Source: CAYJPV01 sp964396055 (lineage in GTDB: Bacteria; Acidobacteriota; Vicinamibacteria; Vicinamibacterales; JAKQTR01). Taken from it: 43,198 nt of DNA. The translations under genes were made by a program, and so were the position numbers. The stretch lies in NCBI GenBank assembly GCA_964396055.1, contig CAYNDV010000024.1:1-43198 (forward strand). The letters are read 5' to 3'. Under the pieces are notes generated by a model, which saw only the letters and a list, made by a program, of their open reading frames with translations, was not told the origin of the DNA and made no database searches. Position 1 is the first letter of the stretch. The number at the start of each line of letters is the position of its first letter. Of this stretch, positions 1 to 8,067 are shown piece by piece.

Positions 1-2
1 GG

Positions 3-533
3 CCCCGGCCGGCGGCCGAGCCGGCGGCCATCCTTCCGCTCGAGGCCGAGCCGGCTCCTGCGCCGACGCCGCTGCCGGTGCCGCCGCCCGGACGCCACGT
101 CACCCGCACGCCGGGACCGCCGGCGCGTCCCCTGCCGCGCATCGCCGCGTGGGTGGTCGATCTCTCGCTGCTCCTGCTCGTCGATCTCGGCACGCTCTAC
201 TTCACGCTGCGGCTGTGCGGCCTGCAGCCGGCCGAGTGGGATGTGCTGCCGGCGTGGCCGCTGGCCGCCTTCTTCGTCATGCTCAACGGCGGCTACGTGG
301 TCCTGCTTACCGGCGCGCTCGGACAGACCCTCGGCAAGATGGCCGTCCGGATCGAGGTGATTGCCGACGGCGAGGCTGCCGTGGGCCTGCGGCGCGCCAC
401 CCTGCGCACCGCGGCCGCACTCGGGTCCCTGGTGCCGGCGGGGCTGGGCTTCGTCTGGGCGCTCTTCGGCGACCGCCGGGCCTGGCACGATCGGCTGGCC
501 GGGACGCGCGTCGTTCACGTCCTGTTGTCCTGA
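3..533 (+). CDS. RDD family membrane protein (5' end outside window)
   Basis: The frame is open back to the window edge, so the start lies upstream. An internal GTG at 78 exists, but the preceding 25 codons encode a Pro/Ala-rich linker that looks genuine. After the linker come three hydrophobic segments and the RDD hallmarks: an Arg shortly before the first helix (LPRIAAWVVD), the helix-end Asp, and a C-terminal DRRAWHDRLAGTRVV motif. RDD proteins are small polytopic inner-membrane proteins, some linked to ion or lipid transport, but the activity of this one is unknown. A Pro-rich linker before RDD suggests a cytoplasmic N-terminal domain, such as a zinc ribbon, that is not visible here. It is followed 25 bp later by pgpA and probably shares its transcript. 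Confidence 0.8.
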   Translation, partial: PRPAAEPAAILPLEAEPAPAPTPLPVPPPGRHVTRTPGPPARPLPRIAAWVVDLSLLLLVDLGTLYFTLRLCGLQPAEWDVLPAWPLAAFFVMLNGGYVVLLTGALGQTLGKMAVRIEVIADGEAAVGLRRATLRTAAALGSLVPAGLGFVWALFGDRRAWHDRLAGTRVVHVLLS

Positions 534-558
534 CCGTGCCGGCCGGAGTTCACGGACC

Positions 559-1041
559 ATGACCGATTCCCGTCTCACCTCCCGCGTGGCCGTGGCCCTG
601 GCGTCTGTTGGCTACACCGGGTTTGCCCCGTTCGCGCCCGGCACCGTCGGCTCCGCCGTGGCCGTGCCCGTCTGGTTCCTCATGCGGTGGTCGGGCCTGG
701 CCTGGGTGGAGCCACTCGCCATTGCCGTGCTGTTCGTCGCCGGCGCCTGGAGCGCCACGGTCACCGAACGGGTGCTTGGCCTCGAGGATCCGGGCCCGGT
801 CGTCATCGACGAAGTCGTCGGCATGTTCGTCTCCCTGCTGTGGCTGCCCGCCACGTGGCCGGTGGCACTGGCCGGCTTCGTCGCTTTCCGTGTCTTCGAC
901 ATCGTCAAGCCGTATCCGGCCGGGCGCCTCGAGCGCCTGCCGCGCGGGTGGGGCATCATGGCCGACGACGTGATGGCCGGCGTGTACGCGTACGTGGTGG
1001 TCCGGCTGCTGCTGTGGATCACGCCGGGGTGGTTGATGTGA
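559..1041 (+). CDS. pgpA: Phosphatidylglycerophosphatase A
   Basis: A 160-residue membrane protein starting MTDSRLTS at the ATG at 559. PgpA removes the phosphate from phosphatidylglycerol phosphate to give phosphatidylglycerol in the inner membrane. The family signature is visible: the GFAPFAPGTVGS segment near the N-terminus and the acidic DEVVG motif in GPVVIDEVVGMFVSL, thought to bind the metal, with several hydrophobic helices around them. Length is typical of the family. Its TGA overlaps the GTG start of cinA (GTGA at 1038-1041), so the two are probably translationally coupled. Plsy and GpsA, also phospholipid enzymes, follow in the same run. Confidence 0.93.
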   Translation: MTDSRLTSRVAVALASVGYTGFAPFAPGTVGSAVAVPVWFLMRWSGLAWVEPLAIAVLFVAGAWSATVTERVLGLEDPGPVVIDEVVGMFVSLLWLPATWPVALAGFVAFRVFDIVKPYPAGRLERLPRGWGIMADDVMAGVYAYVVVRLLLWITPGWLM

Positions 1042-2351
1042 CCGGCGCGCGCTGGGCGGAGATCATCGCGGTCGGCTCCGAACTGCTGGTGCCGCCGCGC
1101 CTCGACACCAATTCGATCTTCGTGACCGACCGGCTCAACAGCCTCGGCATCGAGGTGCGCGCGAAGACCATCGTGGGGGACCGGCGCGGCGACCTCGGGC
1201 GTCTCCTGGCCGGGGCGCTGGACCGCAGCGAGATCGTGATCCTGACCGGGGGCCTCGGACCCACCGACGACGACCTGACACGCGACGTCGTGGCGCACGT
1301 GCTGGCGCGACCCCTGGAGGAGGATCCAGTCGTCGTCGAGCACATCCGGCGGCGCTTTGCGTCGCGCGGCGCGCGGATGCCGGAGGTGAACCGCCGCCAG
1401 GCGCTGGTGCCGCGCGGCGCCGAGGTGATCGAGAACCGCATGGGGACCGCCCCCGGACTCTGGATCGAGGACGGCGACCGCCTGGTCGTGCTGCTGCCCG
1501 GGCCGCCCGGCGAACTCAAGCCGATGTTCGATCGCGTGATCGAGGAGCGGCTGGCGCCGCGCATGGGCGCCGAACGCGTGTACCGCCGCACCATCGCGAT
1601 CTGCGGGCGCACCGAGTCCGAAGTGGAGGAAGCCACGTTCCCGGTGTACGGCCGGTGGGTGGGTGAGGCCCGGCCCATCACGACGACGGTGCTCACGGCG
1701 CCCGCGCAGGTGGAACTGCACCTGTCGGTGCGGGCCGGAGACGCCGGGTCGGCGGCGGCCCGCCTCGATGCGGCCGTGGCTGAGATCGGGGACGTGCTTG
1801 GTCCGGACGTCTTCAGTGCCGAGGGCCTCGCGATGGAGGACGTGGTGGGCAGGCTGCTGCGTGACCGCGGGGCGCGGGTCGCCGTGGCGGAGTCCTGCAC
1901 GGGGGGCCTGATCTCGTCGAAGCTGACCGATGTGCCGGGCAGCTCGGCGTATGTGACGTTCAACGCCGTGTGCTACGCCAATGACGCCAAGATCGCGTGG
2001 CTCGGCGTGCCCGAGTCGCTCCTGCAGATCCACGGGGCCGTGAGCGAACCGGTGGCCCTCGCCATGGCCGACGGCATCCGGACGCGGGCCGGTGCGGACA
2101 TCGGCGTCGGGGTGACCGGCATTGCCGGTCCCGACGGCGGCACGGAGGCGAAGCCGGTGGGCACCGTCGTGATGGCGGTGACGACCGCACGGGACCGCCT
2201 GTGTCGGACCTATCGTTTTCCGTTCACGCGCACGCGCGTCAAGCAGTTCGCCGCGCAGATGGCGCTCGATCTCGTGCGCCGGATGCTGCTGGGCGTGGCC
2301 CCGGGCCGCGCGTTCGTGTACCGGCCTCCGGATGGGCCGGAGGCACGATGA
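1038..2351 (+). CDS. cinA: CinA family protein (nicotinamide-nucleotide amidase)
   Basis: A 437-residue two-domain protein. The N-terminal molybdopterin-binding-like (COG1058) domain shows AEIIAVGSELL and ILTGGLGPTDDDLTRD. The C-terminal CinA/PncC domain shows VAVAESCTGGLISSKLTDVPGSS and GVTGIAGPDGGTEAKPVGTV, with the Ser of AESCTGG as the likely nucleophile. CinA proteins deamidate NMN in pyridine-nucleotide salvage, and many full-length forms also carry ADP-ribose pyrophosphatase activity. The name comes from competence-induced expression in Gram-positives, which nothing here supports. The GTG start at 1038 overlaps the pgpA stop and gives the canonical N-terminus; longer upstream starts lie inside pgpA. 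Confidence 0.93.
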   Translation: MTGARWAEIIAVGSELLVPPRLDTNSIFVTDRLNSLGIEVRAKTIVGDRRGDLGRLLAGALDRSEIVILTGGLGPTDDDLTRDVVAHVLARPLEEDPVVVEHIRRRFASRGARMPEVNRRQALVPRGAEVIENRMGTAPGLWIEDGDRLVVLLPGPPGELKPMFDRVIEERLAPRMGAERVYRRTIAICGRTESEVEEATFPVYGRWVGEARPITTTVLTAPAQVELHLSVRAGDAGSAAARLDAAVAEIGDVLGPDVFSAEGLAMEDVVGRLLRDRGARVAVAESCTGGLISSKLTDVPGSSAYVTFNAVCYANDAKIAWLGVPESLLQIHGAVSEPVALAMADGIRTRAGADIGVGVTGIAGPDGGTEAKPVGTVVMAVTTARDRLCRTYRFPFTRTRVKQFAAQMALDLVRRMLLGVAPGRAFVYRPPDGPEAR

Positions 2352-2434
2352 GGCAGGTGACGCTCTACCACAGCCGTCTCGGGCCCGCGGGGCCGGCCTC
2401 CACCGCTCTCGCCAGGGCGGTGCTGACGCCGTGA
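2348..2434 (+). CDS. Possible 28-residue coupling ORF between cinA and plsY
   Basis: An ATG at 2348 overlaps the cinA stop as ATGA, and the short frame ends in a TGA that overlaps the plsY GTG start as GTGA at 2431-2434. It encodes 28 residues starting MRQVTLYHSRLGP, with no recognisable domain. It would let ribosomes pass from cinA to plsY by two stop-start couplings across an otherwise untranslated gap of about 80 bases. That both ends use the four-base overlap common elsewhere in this run is suggestive, but a chance open frame in high-GC DNA is quite possible. No function is claimed. Confidence 0.3.
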   Translation: MRQVTLYHSRLGPAGPASTALARAVLTP

Positions 2435-3033
2435 GCCTGCTCGGTTTCGCGCTCGTCGGGTATCTCGTCGGCTCGATCCCGTTCGCGCTGCTCGTGTCGC
2501 GCCGCCTTGGTGGCGCGGACCTGCGCGAGGCTGGCAGCGGCAACGTGGGCGCGAGCAACGTCCTGCGGATCCACGGCGCGGCGCCGGCGGCGCTGGCCGC
2601 GCTGCTCGACATCGCCAAGGGCGCGTTGCCGCCGGCAGCAGCCCTGGTGGCTGGCGCCGGTTCAGAGGCGGCCGCCGCTGCGGGCCTGGCGGCGGTCTGC
2701 GGCCATGTGCTGCCGGTCTGGCTGCGGTTCCGTGGCGGCAAGGGCGTGGCGACGACGTTCGGGGCGTGCCTCGTGTGGAGTCCCGTCGTCGCGGGCCTCG
2801 CGTTCGGGGCGTTCCTGGTGACCGTGGCGGCGAGCCGACTGATCTCGCTCGGGTCGATCGTGGCGGCCGTGCTGATCGGCCCGCTCGCGGTGTGGGGGCA
2901 CGCGCCGGCGCCCGTGATGGCGGCGCTCTTTGCGTGCGGCGTCCTCGTCGTCGTACGCCACCAGGGCAACCTGGGGCGGATCGTGGCGGGCACGGAGCGT
3001 CGGATTGTTCGTGGAGGCACTCATGGCCCTTGA
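2431..3033 (+). CDS. plsY: Glycerol-3-phosphate acyltransferase PlsY
   Basis: A 200-residue integral membrane acyltransferase. PlsY transfers the acyl group from acyl-phosphate to glycerol-3-phosphate, the first step of phospholipid synthesis in most bacteria. Visible motifs are GSIPFALL, the glycine-rich loop GSGNVGASNVLR (about residues 36-47) and RFRGGKGVATTFG, all family signatures, with five or more hydrophobic segments. The GTG at 2431 gives the standard N-terminus. Its 3' end overlaps gpsA by 11 bases, and gpsA makes its substrate glycerol-3-phosphate. It would need PlsX for acyl-phosphate, which is not in this window. Confidence 0.94.
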   Translation: MSLLGFALVGYLVGSIPFALLVSRRLGGADLREAGSGNVGASNVLRIHGAAPAALAALLDIAKGALPPAAALVAGAGSEAAAAAGLAAVCGHVLPVWLRFRGGKGVATTFGACLVWSPVVAGLAFGAFLVTVAASRLISLGSIVAAVLIGPLAVWGHAPAPVMAALFACGVLVVVRHQGNLGRIVAGTERRIVRGGTHGP

Positions 3034-4030
3034 CATGACCATCCTCGGCGCCGGCAGCTGGGGCACGGCGATGGCCGTGCACCTGGCCCGCGTCGGGCAT
3101 CGTGTGCGCGTGTGGTCGGTGGAGCCGGCCGTCGTCGCGGACATGCGCGCGCGCCACGCCAACGCCACCTATCTGCCGGATGTCGTCCTGCCGCCCGGCG
3201 TGGAGGCCACGACGTCGCTGGCGGAGGCCCTCGATGGGGTGGGCATGGTCATCGCCGCCGTGCCGTCGCACGCGATGCGGGCGGTCGTGCGCGACGCGGC
3301 GCCCGGCCTGGCGCCCGGTGCCGTGCTGGTGAGCATCGCGAAGGGGCTCGAGTTGCAGACCCTGCGCCGGATGACTCAGGTGATGGCGGAGGAGACCGGC
3401 GGCCGGCACCCGGTGGCGGCGCTCTCGGGGCCCAGCTTCGCCGTCGAGGTGGCCCGGCAACTGCCAACGGCCGTCTCGGTGGCGTGCGATGACCTCGATA
3501 CCGCGGCGCGCGTGCAGGCCGAGATGCGGGGACCGTTGTTCCGTCTGTATGCCACCACCGATGTCGTGGGCGTCGAGATCGGCGGGGCGCTGAAGAACGT
3601 CATTGCCATCGCCGCCGGCGTCGTCGACGGCCTGGGGCTGGGGCACAACACGCTGGCGGCGCTCATCACGCGGGGGCTGGCCGAGATCTCGCGGCTCGCC
3701 GTGGCGGAAGGCGGCAAGCGCGAGACGCTGGCCGGGCTGACCGGGCTGGGCGACCTCGTGCTCACGTGCACGGGGCCCCACAGCCGCAACCGCCACGTGG
3801 GCGTGGAACTGGCGCACGGGAGGCCCCTGCCCGAGATCCTCGCCGGCATGCGGCACGTGGCGGAAGGCGTGAAGACCACGGAAGCGGCGCTGGCCCTCGG
3901 TGCGGCGCGGGGCATCGAACTGCCCATCACGGCGCAGATGGCCGAGGTGCTGGCCGGGCGCAAGACGCCGCGCGCCGCGGTCGAGGATCTGATGCTGCGC
4001 CCGCAGCGGGTCGAGTCGGAGGCCGGGTGA
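3023..4030 (+). CDS. gpsA: Glycerol-3-phosphate dehydrogenase [NAD(P)+]
   Basis: A 335-residue cytoplasmic enzyme reducing dihydroxyacetone phosphate to sn-glycerol-3-phosphate for phospholipid synthesis. The Rossmann motif GAGSWGTA is at residues 9-16, and the catalytic region GGALKNVIAIAAG contains the conserved Lys. The C-terminal GLTGLGDLVLTC and SRNRHVG segments are also diagnostic. The ATG at 3023 has GGAGG at 3013-3017, five bases upstream, inside the end of plsY. An alternative ATG at 3035 would begin just before the Rossmann strand. The pairing with plsY links precursor supply directly to its use. Confidence 0.96.
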   Translation: MALDMTILGAGSWGTAMAVHLARVGHRVRVWSVEPAVVADMRARHANATYLPDVVLPPGVEATTSLAEALDGVGMVIAAVPSHAMRAVVRDAAPGLAPGAVLVSIAKGLELQTLRRMTQVMAEETGGRHPVAALSGPSFAVEVARQLPTAVSVACDDLDTAARVQAEMRGPLFRLYATTDVVGVEIGGALKNVIAIAAGVVDGLGLGHNTLAALITRGLAEISRLAVAEGGKRETLAGLTGLGDLVLTCTGPHSRNRHVGVELAHGRPLPEILAGMRHVAEGVKTTEAALALGAARGIELPITAQMAEVLAGRKTPRAAVEDLMLRPQRVESEAG

Positions 4031-4042
4031 TAGAATGGCCGG

Positions 4043-4966
4043 ATGGGACTGCTGAGCCGCGTTCGTGAGGGCTTGCGCCGCACGGCGCAGCAGTTGCTCG
4101 GGCGCTTCGACGACATTGCCCGCCGGGCCGACGCGCCCGAACGGCGCGCCCTGCCGATCGACGCGGACACGGCCGACGCCCTCGAAGAAGTCCTGATCGC
4201 CGCCGACGTCGGGGCGGCGGCCGCGTCGCGCATCGTGACCGCCGTGCGGGGCCGGGCGCGGCGCGGGGAGTCGCTGCGCGATCTGGTCAAGGACGAACTG
4301 CGGGCGATCGTGGCGGGGCCGCAGGCCCCGCCGGCGCTCCCCGTGCCGCCCCACGTCATCCTCGTGGTCGGCGTCAACGGCACCGGCAAGACGACCACCG
4401 TCGCCAAGCTGGCCAGTCTGTTCAAGGCGGAGGGGCAGGCCCCGCTCGTCTGTGCCGCCGACACGTTCCGCGCCGCGGCGGTGGAGCAACTCGAGATCTG
4501 GGCCGGTCGCGTCGGCGTGGACGTCATCCGCGCCCGCGACGGCAGCGATCCGGCGGCGGTCGTCTTCGACGCGCTCGCCGCAGGACAGGCGCGCGGCCGC
4601 TCGCCCATCATCGTGGACACCGCGGGTCGCCTGCATACGCGCGCCAACCTCATGCAGGAACTCCAGAAGATCCGCCGCATCGCGGGCCGCGCCATTCCCG
4701 GGGCCCCCCACGAAGTGCTGCTCGTGCTCGACGCCACCGTGGGCCAGAACGGGCTCACGCAGGCGCGGGAGTTCACCGCCGCCGCCGGCGTCACGGGCAT
4801 CGTGCTGGCGAAGATCGACGGCACGGCCAAGGGCGGCATCGCCGTGGCGATCGCCCACGACTTGAACCTCCCGATCCGGTATCTCGGCGTGGGTGAGGGC
4901 ATGGACGACCTGGTCGCCTTCTCCCCAGCGGACTACGTCGACGCCCTGTTCGACGAGAGCTGGTAG
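4043..4966 (+). CDS. ftsY: Signal recognition particle receptor FtsY
   Basis: A 307-residue SRP-family GTPase. FtsY sits at the inner membrane and docks SRP-ribosome complexes for co-translational insertion. It shows the NG-domain motifs in order: G1 GVNGTGKTTT (about residues 110-119), DTFRAAAVEQL, G3 DTAGRLHTRANLM, and G4/G5 region AKIDGTAKGG. It lacks the long acidic A-domain of enterobacterial FtsY, beginning almost directly with the N-domain helices, as in many bacteria. Its partner Ffh is encoded 3 kb downstream, and ribD follows three bases after its stop. Confidence 0.96.
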   Translation: MGLLSRVREGLRRTAQQLLGRFDDIARRADAPERRALPIDADTADALEEVLIAADVGAAAASRIVTAVRGRARRGESLRDLVKDELRAIVAGPQAPPALPVPPHVILVVGVNGTGKTTTVAKLASLFKAEGQAPLVCAADTFRAAAVEQLEIWAGRVGVDVIRARDGSDPAAVVFDALAAGQARGRSPIIVDTAGRLHTRANLMQELQKIRRIAGRAIPGAPHEVLLVLDATVGQNGLTQAREFTAAAGVTGIVLAKIDGTAKGGIAVAIAHDLNLPIRYLGVGEGMDDLVAFSPADYVDALFDESW

Positions 4967-4969
4967 CCC

Positions 4970-6058
4970 GTGGCCGACGACGCGCCGTTCATGCGCCGCG
5001 CGTTATTCCTGGCCGGGCGGGCCCGGGGCCGCACCACGCCCAATCCGCTGGTCGGCTCGGTGGTCGTGTCGCGCGACGGCCTGGTGGTCGGGTCGGGGTT
5101 CCACGCCCGCGCGGGCGAGCCTCACGCCGAGGTGCATGCCCTGCGCGAGGCCGGCGCGGCCGCGCAGGGGGCCACGCTCTACTGCACGCTCGAGCCCTGC
5201 TGCCACCACGGCCGGACCCCGCCCTGCGCGCAGGCGATCGTCGAGGCCGGCGTGAGCCGGGTCGTCGCGGCCATGGAAGATCCGAATCCCCGCGTCTCGG
5301 GCGGCGGACTGGCCTACCTGCGCGCCCACGGCGTGGCCGTCGATGTCGGGGTCGGGCGTGCCGATGCCGAGGCCCTCAACCGGCCGTTCCTCACCGTGAT
5401 GCGGCTGGGCCGGCCGTGGGTGCTGGCGAAGATCGCGCTGAGCGCCGAAGGGTGCGTGGCTGCGGGACCCGGCCGCCGGACGTCCCTCAGCGGGCCGGCC
5501 GCCAACCGGCAGACCCAGGTGCTCCGTGCCCAGGTGGACGCGGTGGGCGTCGGCGCCGGCACCGTGCTGGCCGACGATCCCCTGCTCACGTGCCGCGAGG
5601 TCTACCGCCACCGGCCGCTCACGCGCGTGGTCTTCGACCGGCGTCTGCGGACGCTGCCTGCGGCCCGGCTGTTCGGCACGCTGGCATCCGGCCCGGTGTG
5701 CGTGGTCACCGGCCGCGTGGCCGGCGCCGACGCGGATCGGCGCGCGGCGGCGCTCCGCGAGGCCGGGGCGACCCTCATCGAGCTCGACGAGCCCGCGCTG
5801 GGGCCGGCCCTGGCCGCGCTGGCCGGGCAGGGCATCCAGGCGCTGCTGCTCGAAGGCGGGCCCACGCTGCATCGGGCGGCGCTGGCGGCCGGACTGGTGG
5901 ACGCCGTCCGGATCGTCGTCACCCCTCGCGTGTTGGGGCCCGGCGGAGTACCATGGGTCGATGCGGGCCTGCTGTCGGTGGCGGCCCTGGACGATCTCCG
6001 TGTGGACCCCTGCGGTCCCGATGTCATCATCGAAGGTCATGTTCACAGGACTCATTGA
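4970..6058 (+). CDS. ribD: Bifunctional riboflavin deaminase/reductase RibD
   Basis: A 362-residue protein for steps two and three of riboflavin synthesis: deamination of the pyrimidine ring of 2,5-diamino-6-ribosylamino-4(3H)-pyrimidinone 5'-phosphate, then reduction of the ribosyl side chain. The N-terminal zinc deaminase domain has HAEVHAL (His52, catalytic Glu54) and PCCHHGRTPPC (Cys77, Cys86 as zinc ligands). The C-terminal reductase domain follows from about residue 145, with VLAKIALSAEG and LLEGGPTLHRAAL. The GTG at 4970 is the only start giving the usual N-terminus MADDAPFMRRAL. Its 3' end overlaps ribE by 20 bases. Confidence 0.96.
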   Translation: MADDAPFMRRALFLAGRARGRTTPNPLVGSVVVSRDGLVVGSGFHARAGEPHAEVHALREAGAAAQGATLYCTLEPCCHHGRTPPCAQAIVEAGVSRVVAAMEDPNPRVSGGGLAYLRAHGVAVDVGVGRADAEALNRPFLTVMRLGRPWVLAKIALSAEGCVAAGPGRRTSLSGPAANRQTQVLRAQVDAVGVGAGTVLADDPLLTCREVYRHRPLTRVVFDRRLRTLPAARLFGTLASGPVCVVTGRVAGADADRRAAALREAGATLIELDEPALGPALAALAGQGIQALLLEGGPTLHRAALAAGLVDAVRIVVTPRVLGPGGVPWVDAGLLSVAALDDLRVDPCGPDVIIEGHVHRTH

Positions 6059-6668
6059 ACATCTCGGCCGCGTCGCGGCGGTCGATCCCATTCCAGGCGG
6101 GTATCGGTTCGCGATCGCGACGCCGCTCGCCTCGGCGCTCACGCCCGGCGACAGCATCGCCGTCAACGGCGTGTGCCTGACCGTGGTGGCCACGACGGCC
6201 GAACGCTTCGACACGGAGATCGGCCCGGAGACGGCCCGCGTGACGAGCCTTGGCGCCTGCGGGCCCGGCACGCTGGTGAACCTCGAGCGGCCGATGCGGC
6301 CCGACGGCCACATGGGCGGCCACTTCGTCCTGGGCCACGTCGACACCACGGGCACGCTGACCGAGATCCGCCGGGACGGCGAGTTCTACTGGATCCGCGT
6401 CGCCTTCGATCGGGGCCTGGCCGCCTACTTCATCCCGAAGGGCTCGGTCGCCGTGGACGGAATCAGCCTGACGGTCGCGACGCTGCTCGACGGGGCCTTC
6501 GACGTGCAGATCATCCCGTTCACGTGGGACCACACGAACCTGCAGGCCAGCCGCGTGGGCGACCGGGTCAATCTCGAGGTGGACGTGATCGGGAAGTACG
6601 TCGTCCGCGTGGCTGAACTGGCGGGCATCCGGCCGGCCGGCGGAGCGAGCCTGACGGCGGCGTCATGA
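6039..6668 (+). CDS. ribE: Riboflavin synthase alpha subunit
   Basis: A 209-residue enzyme that dismutates two 6,7-dimethyl-8-ribityllumazine molecules to riboflavin. The hallmark N-terminus MFTGLIEHLGRV is present, and the two lumazine-binding barrels repeat the motif: GDSIAVNGVCLTVV in the first half and GSVAVDGISLTVA in the second. Length is normal. The ATG at 6039 lies inside the last codons of ribD, and its TGA overlaps the ribBA ATG as ATGA, so ribD-ribE-ribBA read as a coupled unit. Confidence 0.96.
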   Translation: MFTGLIEHLGRVAAVDPIPGGYRFAIATPLASALTPGDSIAVNGVCLTVVATTAERFDTEIGPETARVTSLGACGPGTLVNLERPMRPDGHMGGHFVLGHVDTTGTLTEIRRDGEFYWIRVAFDRGLAAYFIPKGSVAVDGISLTVATLLDGAFDVQIIPFTWDHTNLQASRVGDRVNLEVDVIGKYVVRVAELAGIRPAGGASLTAAS

Positions 6669-7921
6669 GCGCGCGCAAGACGCCGCTGCGCGTCGCCAGG
6701 GGCGCCCGCGCGCCGCGGGGGCCGTTTGCGCCCATCGAGGACGCGATCGACGCGATCCGCGCCGGGCGCATGATCATCGTCGTCGACGACGAGGACCGCG
6801 AGAACGAAGGCGACCTGACGATCGCGGCCTCGGCCGTGACGCCCGACGCGATCAATTTCATGGCCCGTCACGGCCGCGGCCTCATCTGCCTGCCGATGAC
6901 GGGGACGCGCCTCGACGAACTCGAGATCCCGCTGATGGTGTCGCAGAACACGGCCCGGTTCGACACGGCGTTCTGCGTGTCGATCGAGGCGCGGGCCAAC
7001 ACGAGCACCGGCATCTCCGCGTCCGACCGGGCGGTGACGGTCCTGGCCGCCATCGACTCGCGCACCAGGCCGGAGGATCTCGCGAGGCCGGGGCACATGT
7101 TCCCGCTGCGGTCGCGGGACGGCGGCGTCCTGGTGCGCGCGGGCCAGACCGAGGCGGCCGTGGACCTCGCGCGCATCGCCGGGCTCTACCCGGCCGGCGT
7201 CATCTGCGAGATCATGAATCCCGACGGGACCATGGCCCGCGTGCCGCAGTTGACGCGCTTCGCGAAGCGGCACGGGCTGCTCATGGTCACGGTGGCGGAC
7301 CTCATCAAGTACCGGATGCGGACCGAGCGGCAGGTCATGCGGATCGCCGACGCCTCGCTGCCGACGCGCTATGGGCCGTTCCGGGTGTTCGCCTACGAGA
7401 GCCTCATCGATCGCGAGACGCACGTGGCGCTGGTGCGCGGCGCGATCGGCGACGGCCGGGGCGTGCTCGTGCGCGTGCACTCGCGCTGTCTCACCGGCGA
7501 CGTGTTCCATTCGCAGCGCTGCGACTGCGGGGAGCAGCTCGAGGTGGCCCTGGCGCGCATTGCCCGTGAGGATCGCGGCGTGCTCCTCTACCTGAATCAG
7601 GAGGGGCGGGGCATCGGGATCGCGAACAAGATCAAGGCCTACGCCCTGCAGGACGGGGGCCTCGACACGGTCGAAGCCAACGAACGGCTCGGGTTCAAGC
7701 CCGATCAACGGGACTACGGCATTGGCGCGCAGATCCTGCGCGACCTCGGCGTGGCCTCCATGCGGCTGCTGACCAACAACCCGCGCAAGTTCATCGGTCT
7801 GGAGGGGTACGGGCTCTCGGTGTCCGAAACCGTGCCCCTGGAGATTCCGCCGGCCGAGACCGCCCGGCGGTACCTCCGGACCAAGAAGGACAAGCTGGGG
7901 CACCGCCTGACGCTGGTGTAA
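6665..7921 (+). CDS. ribBA: Fused DHBP synthase / GTP cyclohydrolase II
   Basis: A 418-residue fusion supplying both riboflavin precursors. The N-terminal RibB half makes 3,4-dihydroxy-2-butanone 4-phosphate from ribulose 5-phosphate and carries the acidic metal site DDEDRENEGDL and the HGRGLICLPM segment. The C-terminal RibA half opens the GTP ring; its zinc ligands are Cys275, Cys286 and Cys288 in the SRCLTGDVF and RCDCGEQLE segments, followed by LNQEGRGIGIANK. Both active sites look intact. It ends the long run of genes from the window start. The lumazine synthase gene ribH, which often sits here, is absent. Confidence 0.96.
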   Translation: MSARKTPLRVARGARAPRGPFAPIEDAIDAIRAGRMIIVVDDEDRENEGDLTIAASAVTPDAINFMARHGRGLICLPMTGTRLDELEIPLMVSQNTARFDTAFCVSIEARANTSTGISASDRAVTVLAAIDSRTRPEDLARPGHMFPLRSRDGGVLVRAGQTEAAVDLARIAGLYPAGVICEIMNPDGTMARVPQLTRFAKRHGLLMVTVADLIKYRMRTERQVMRIADASLPTRYGPFRVFAYESLIDRETHVALVRGAIGDGRGVLVRVHSRCLTGDVFHSQRCDCGEQLEVALARIAREDRGVLLYLNQEGRGIGIANKIKAYALQDGGLDTVEANERLGFKPDQRDYGIGAQILRDLGVASMRLLTNNPRKFIGLEGYGLSVSETVPLEIPPAETARRYLRTKKDKLGHRLTLV

Positions 7922-7940
7922 GGCGGGTGGCTGCCGCCGT

Positions 7941-7970
7941 TTGACAGTTCCGTCCAAGTAACGATATCAT
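7941..7970 (+). promoter_or_regulatory. Sigma-70-type promoter for the ffh-rpsP-trmD operon
   Basis: A perfect TTGACA at 7941-7946 is followed after 18 bases by TATCAT at 7965-7970 (5 of 6 to consensus). It sits in the 146-base gap between ribBA and ffh and would give a leader of about 90 bases. Just upstream, GGCGG/CCGCC at 7922-7926/7935-7939 followed by GTTT could be a weak terminator for the riboflavin genes. No recognised leader RNA was identified between the promoter and ffh. Confidence 0.75.
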
Positions 7971-8067
7971 AAGGGTTTGCGTCTCAGCGTGCCGGGCGCG
8001 CCAGAGCGGGGACGGTCCCCGCGCGACGTGGCACCGGCACGGTGAGGGGGAGTGTGCGCCGGTCCGT

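Noticed and set aside
612..3020. 802-codon open frame on the minus strand opposite pgpA-cinA-plsY
   Set aside because: Arg/Pro/Ala/His-rich shadow of high-GC coding DNA; the plus-strand genes have clear families.
2210..4858. 882-codon open frame on the minus strand opposite plsY-gpsA-ftsY
   Set aside because: Low-complexity composition, no domain, and fully covered by recognised plus-strand genes.
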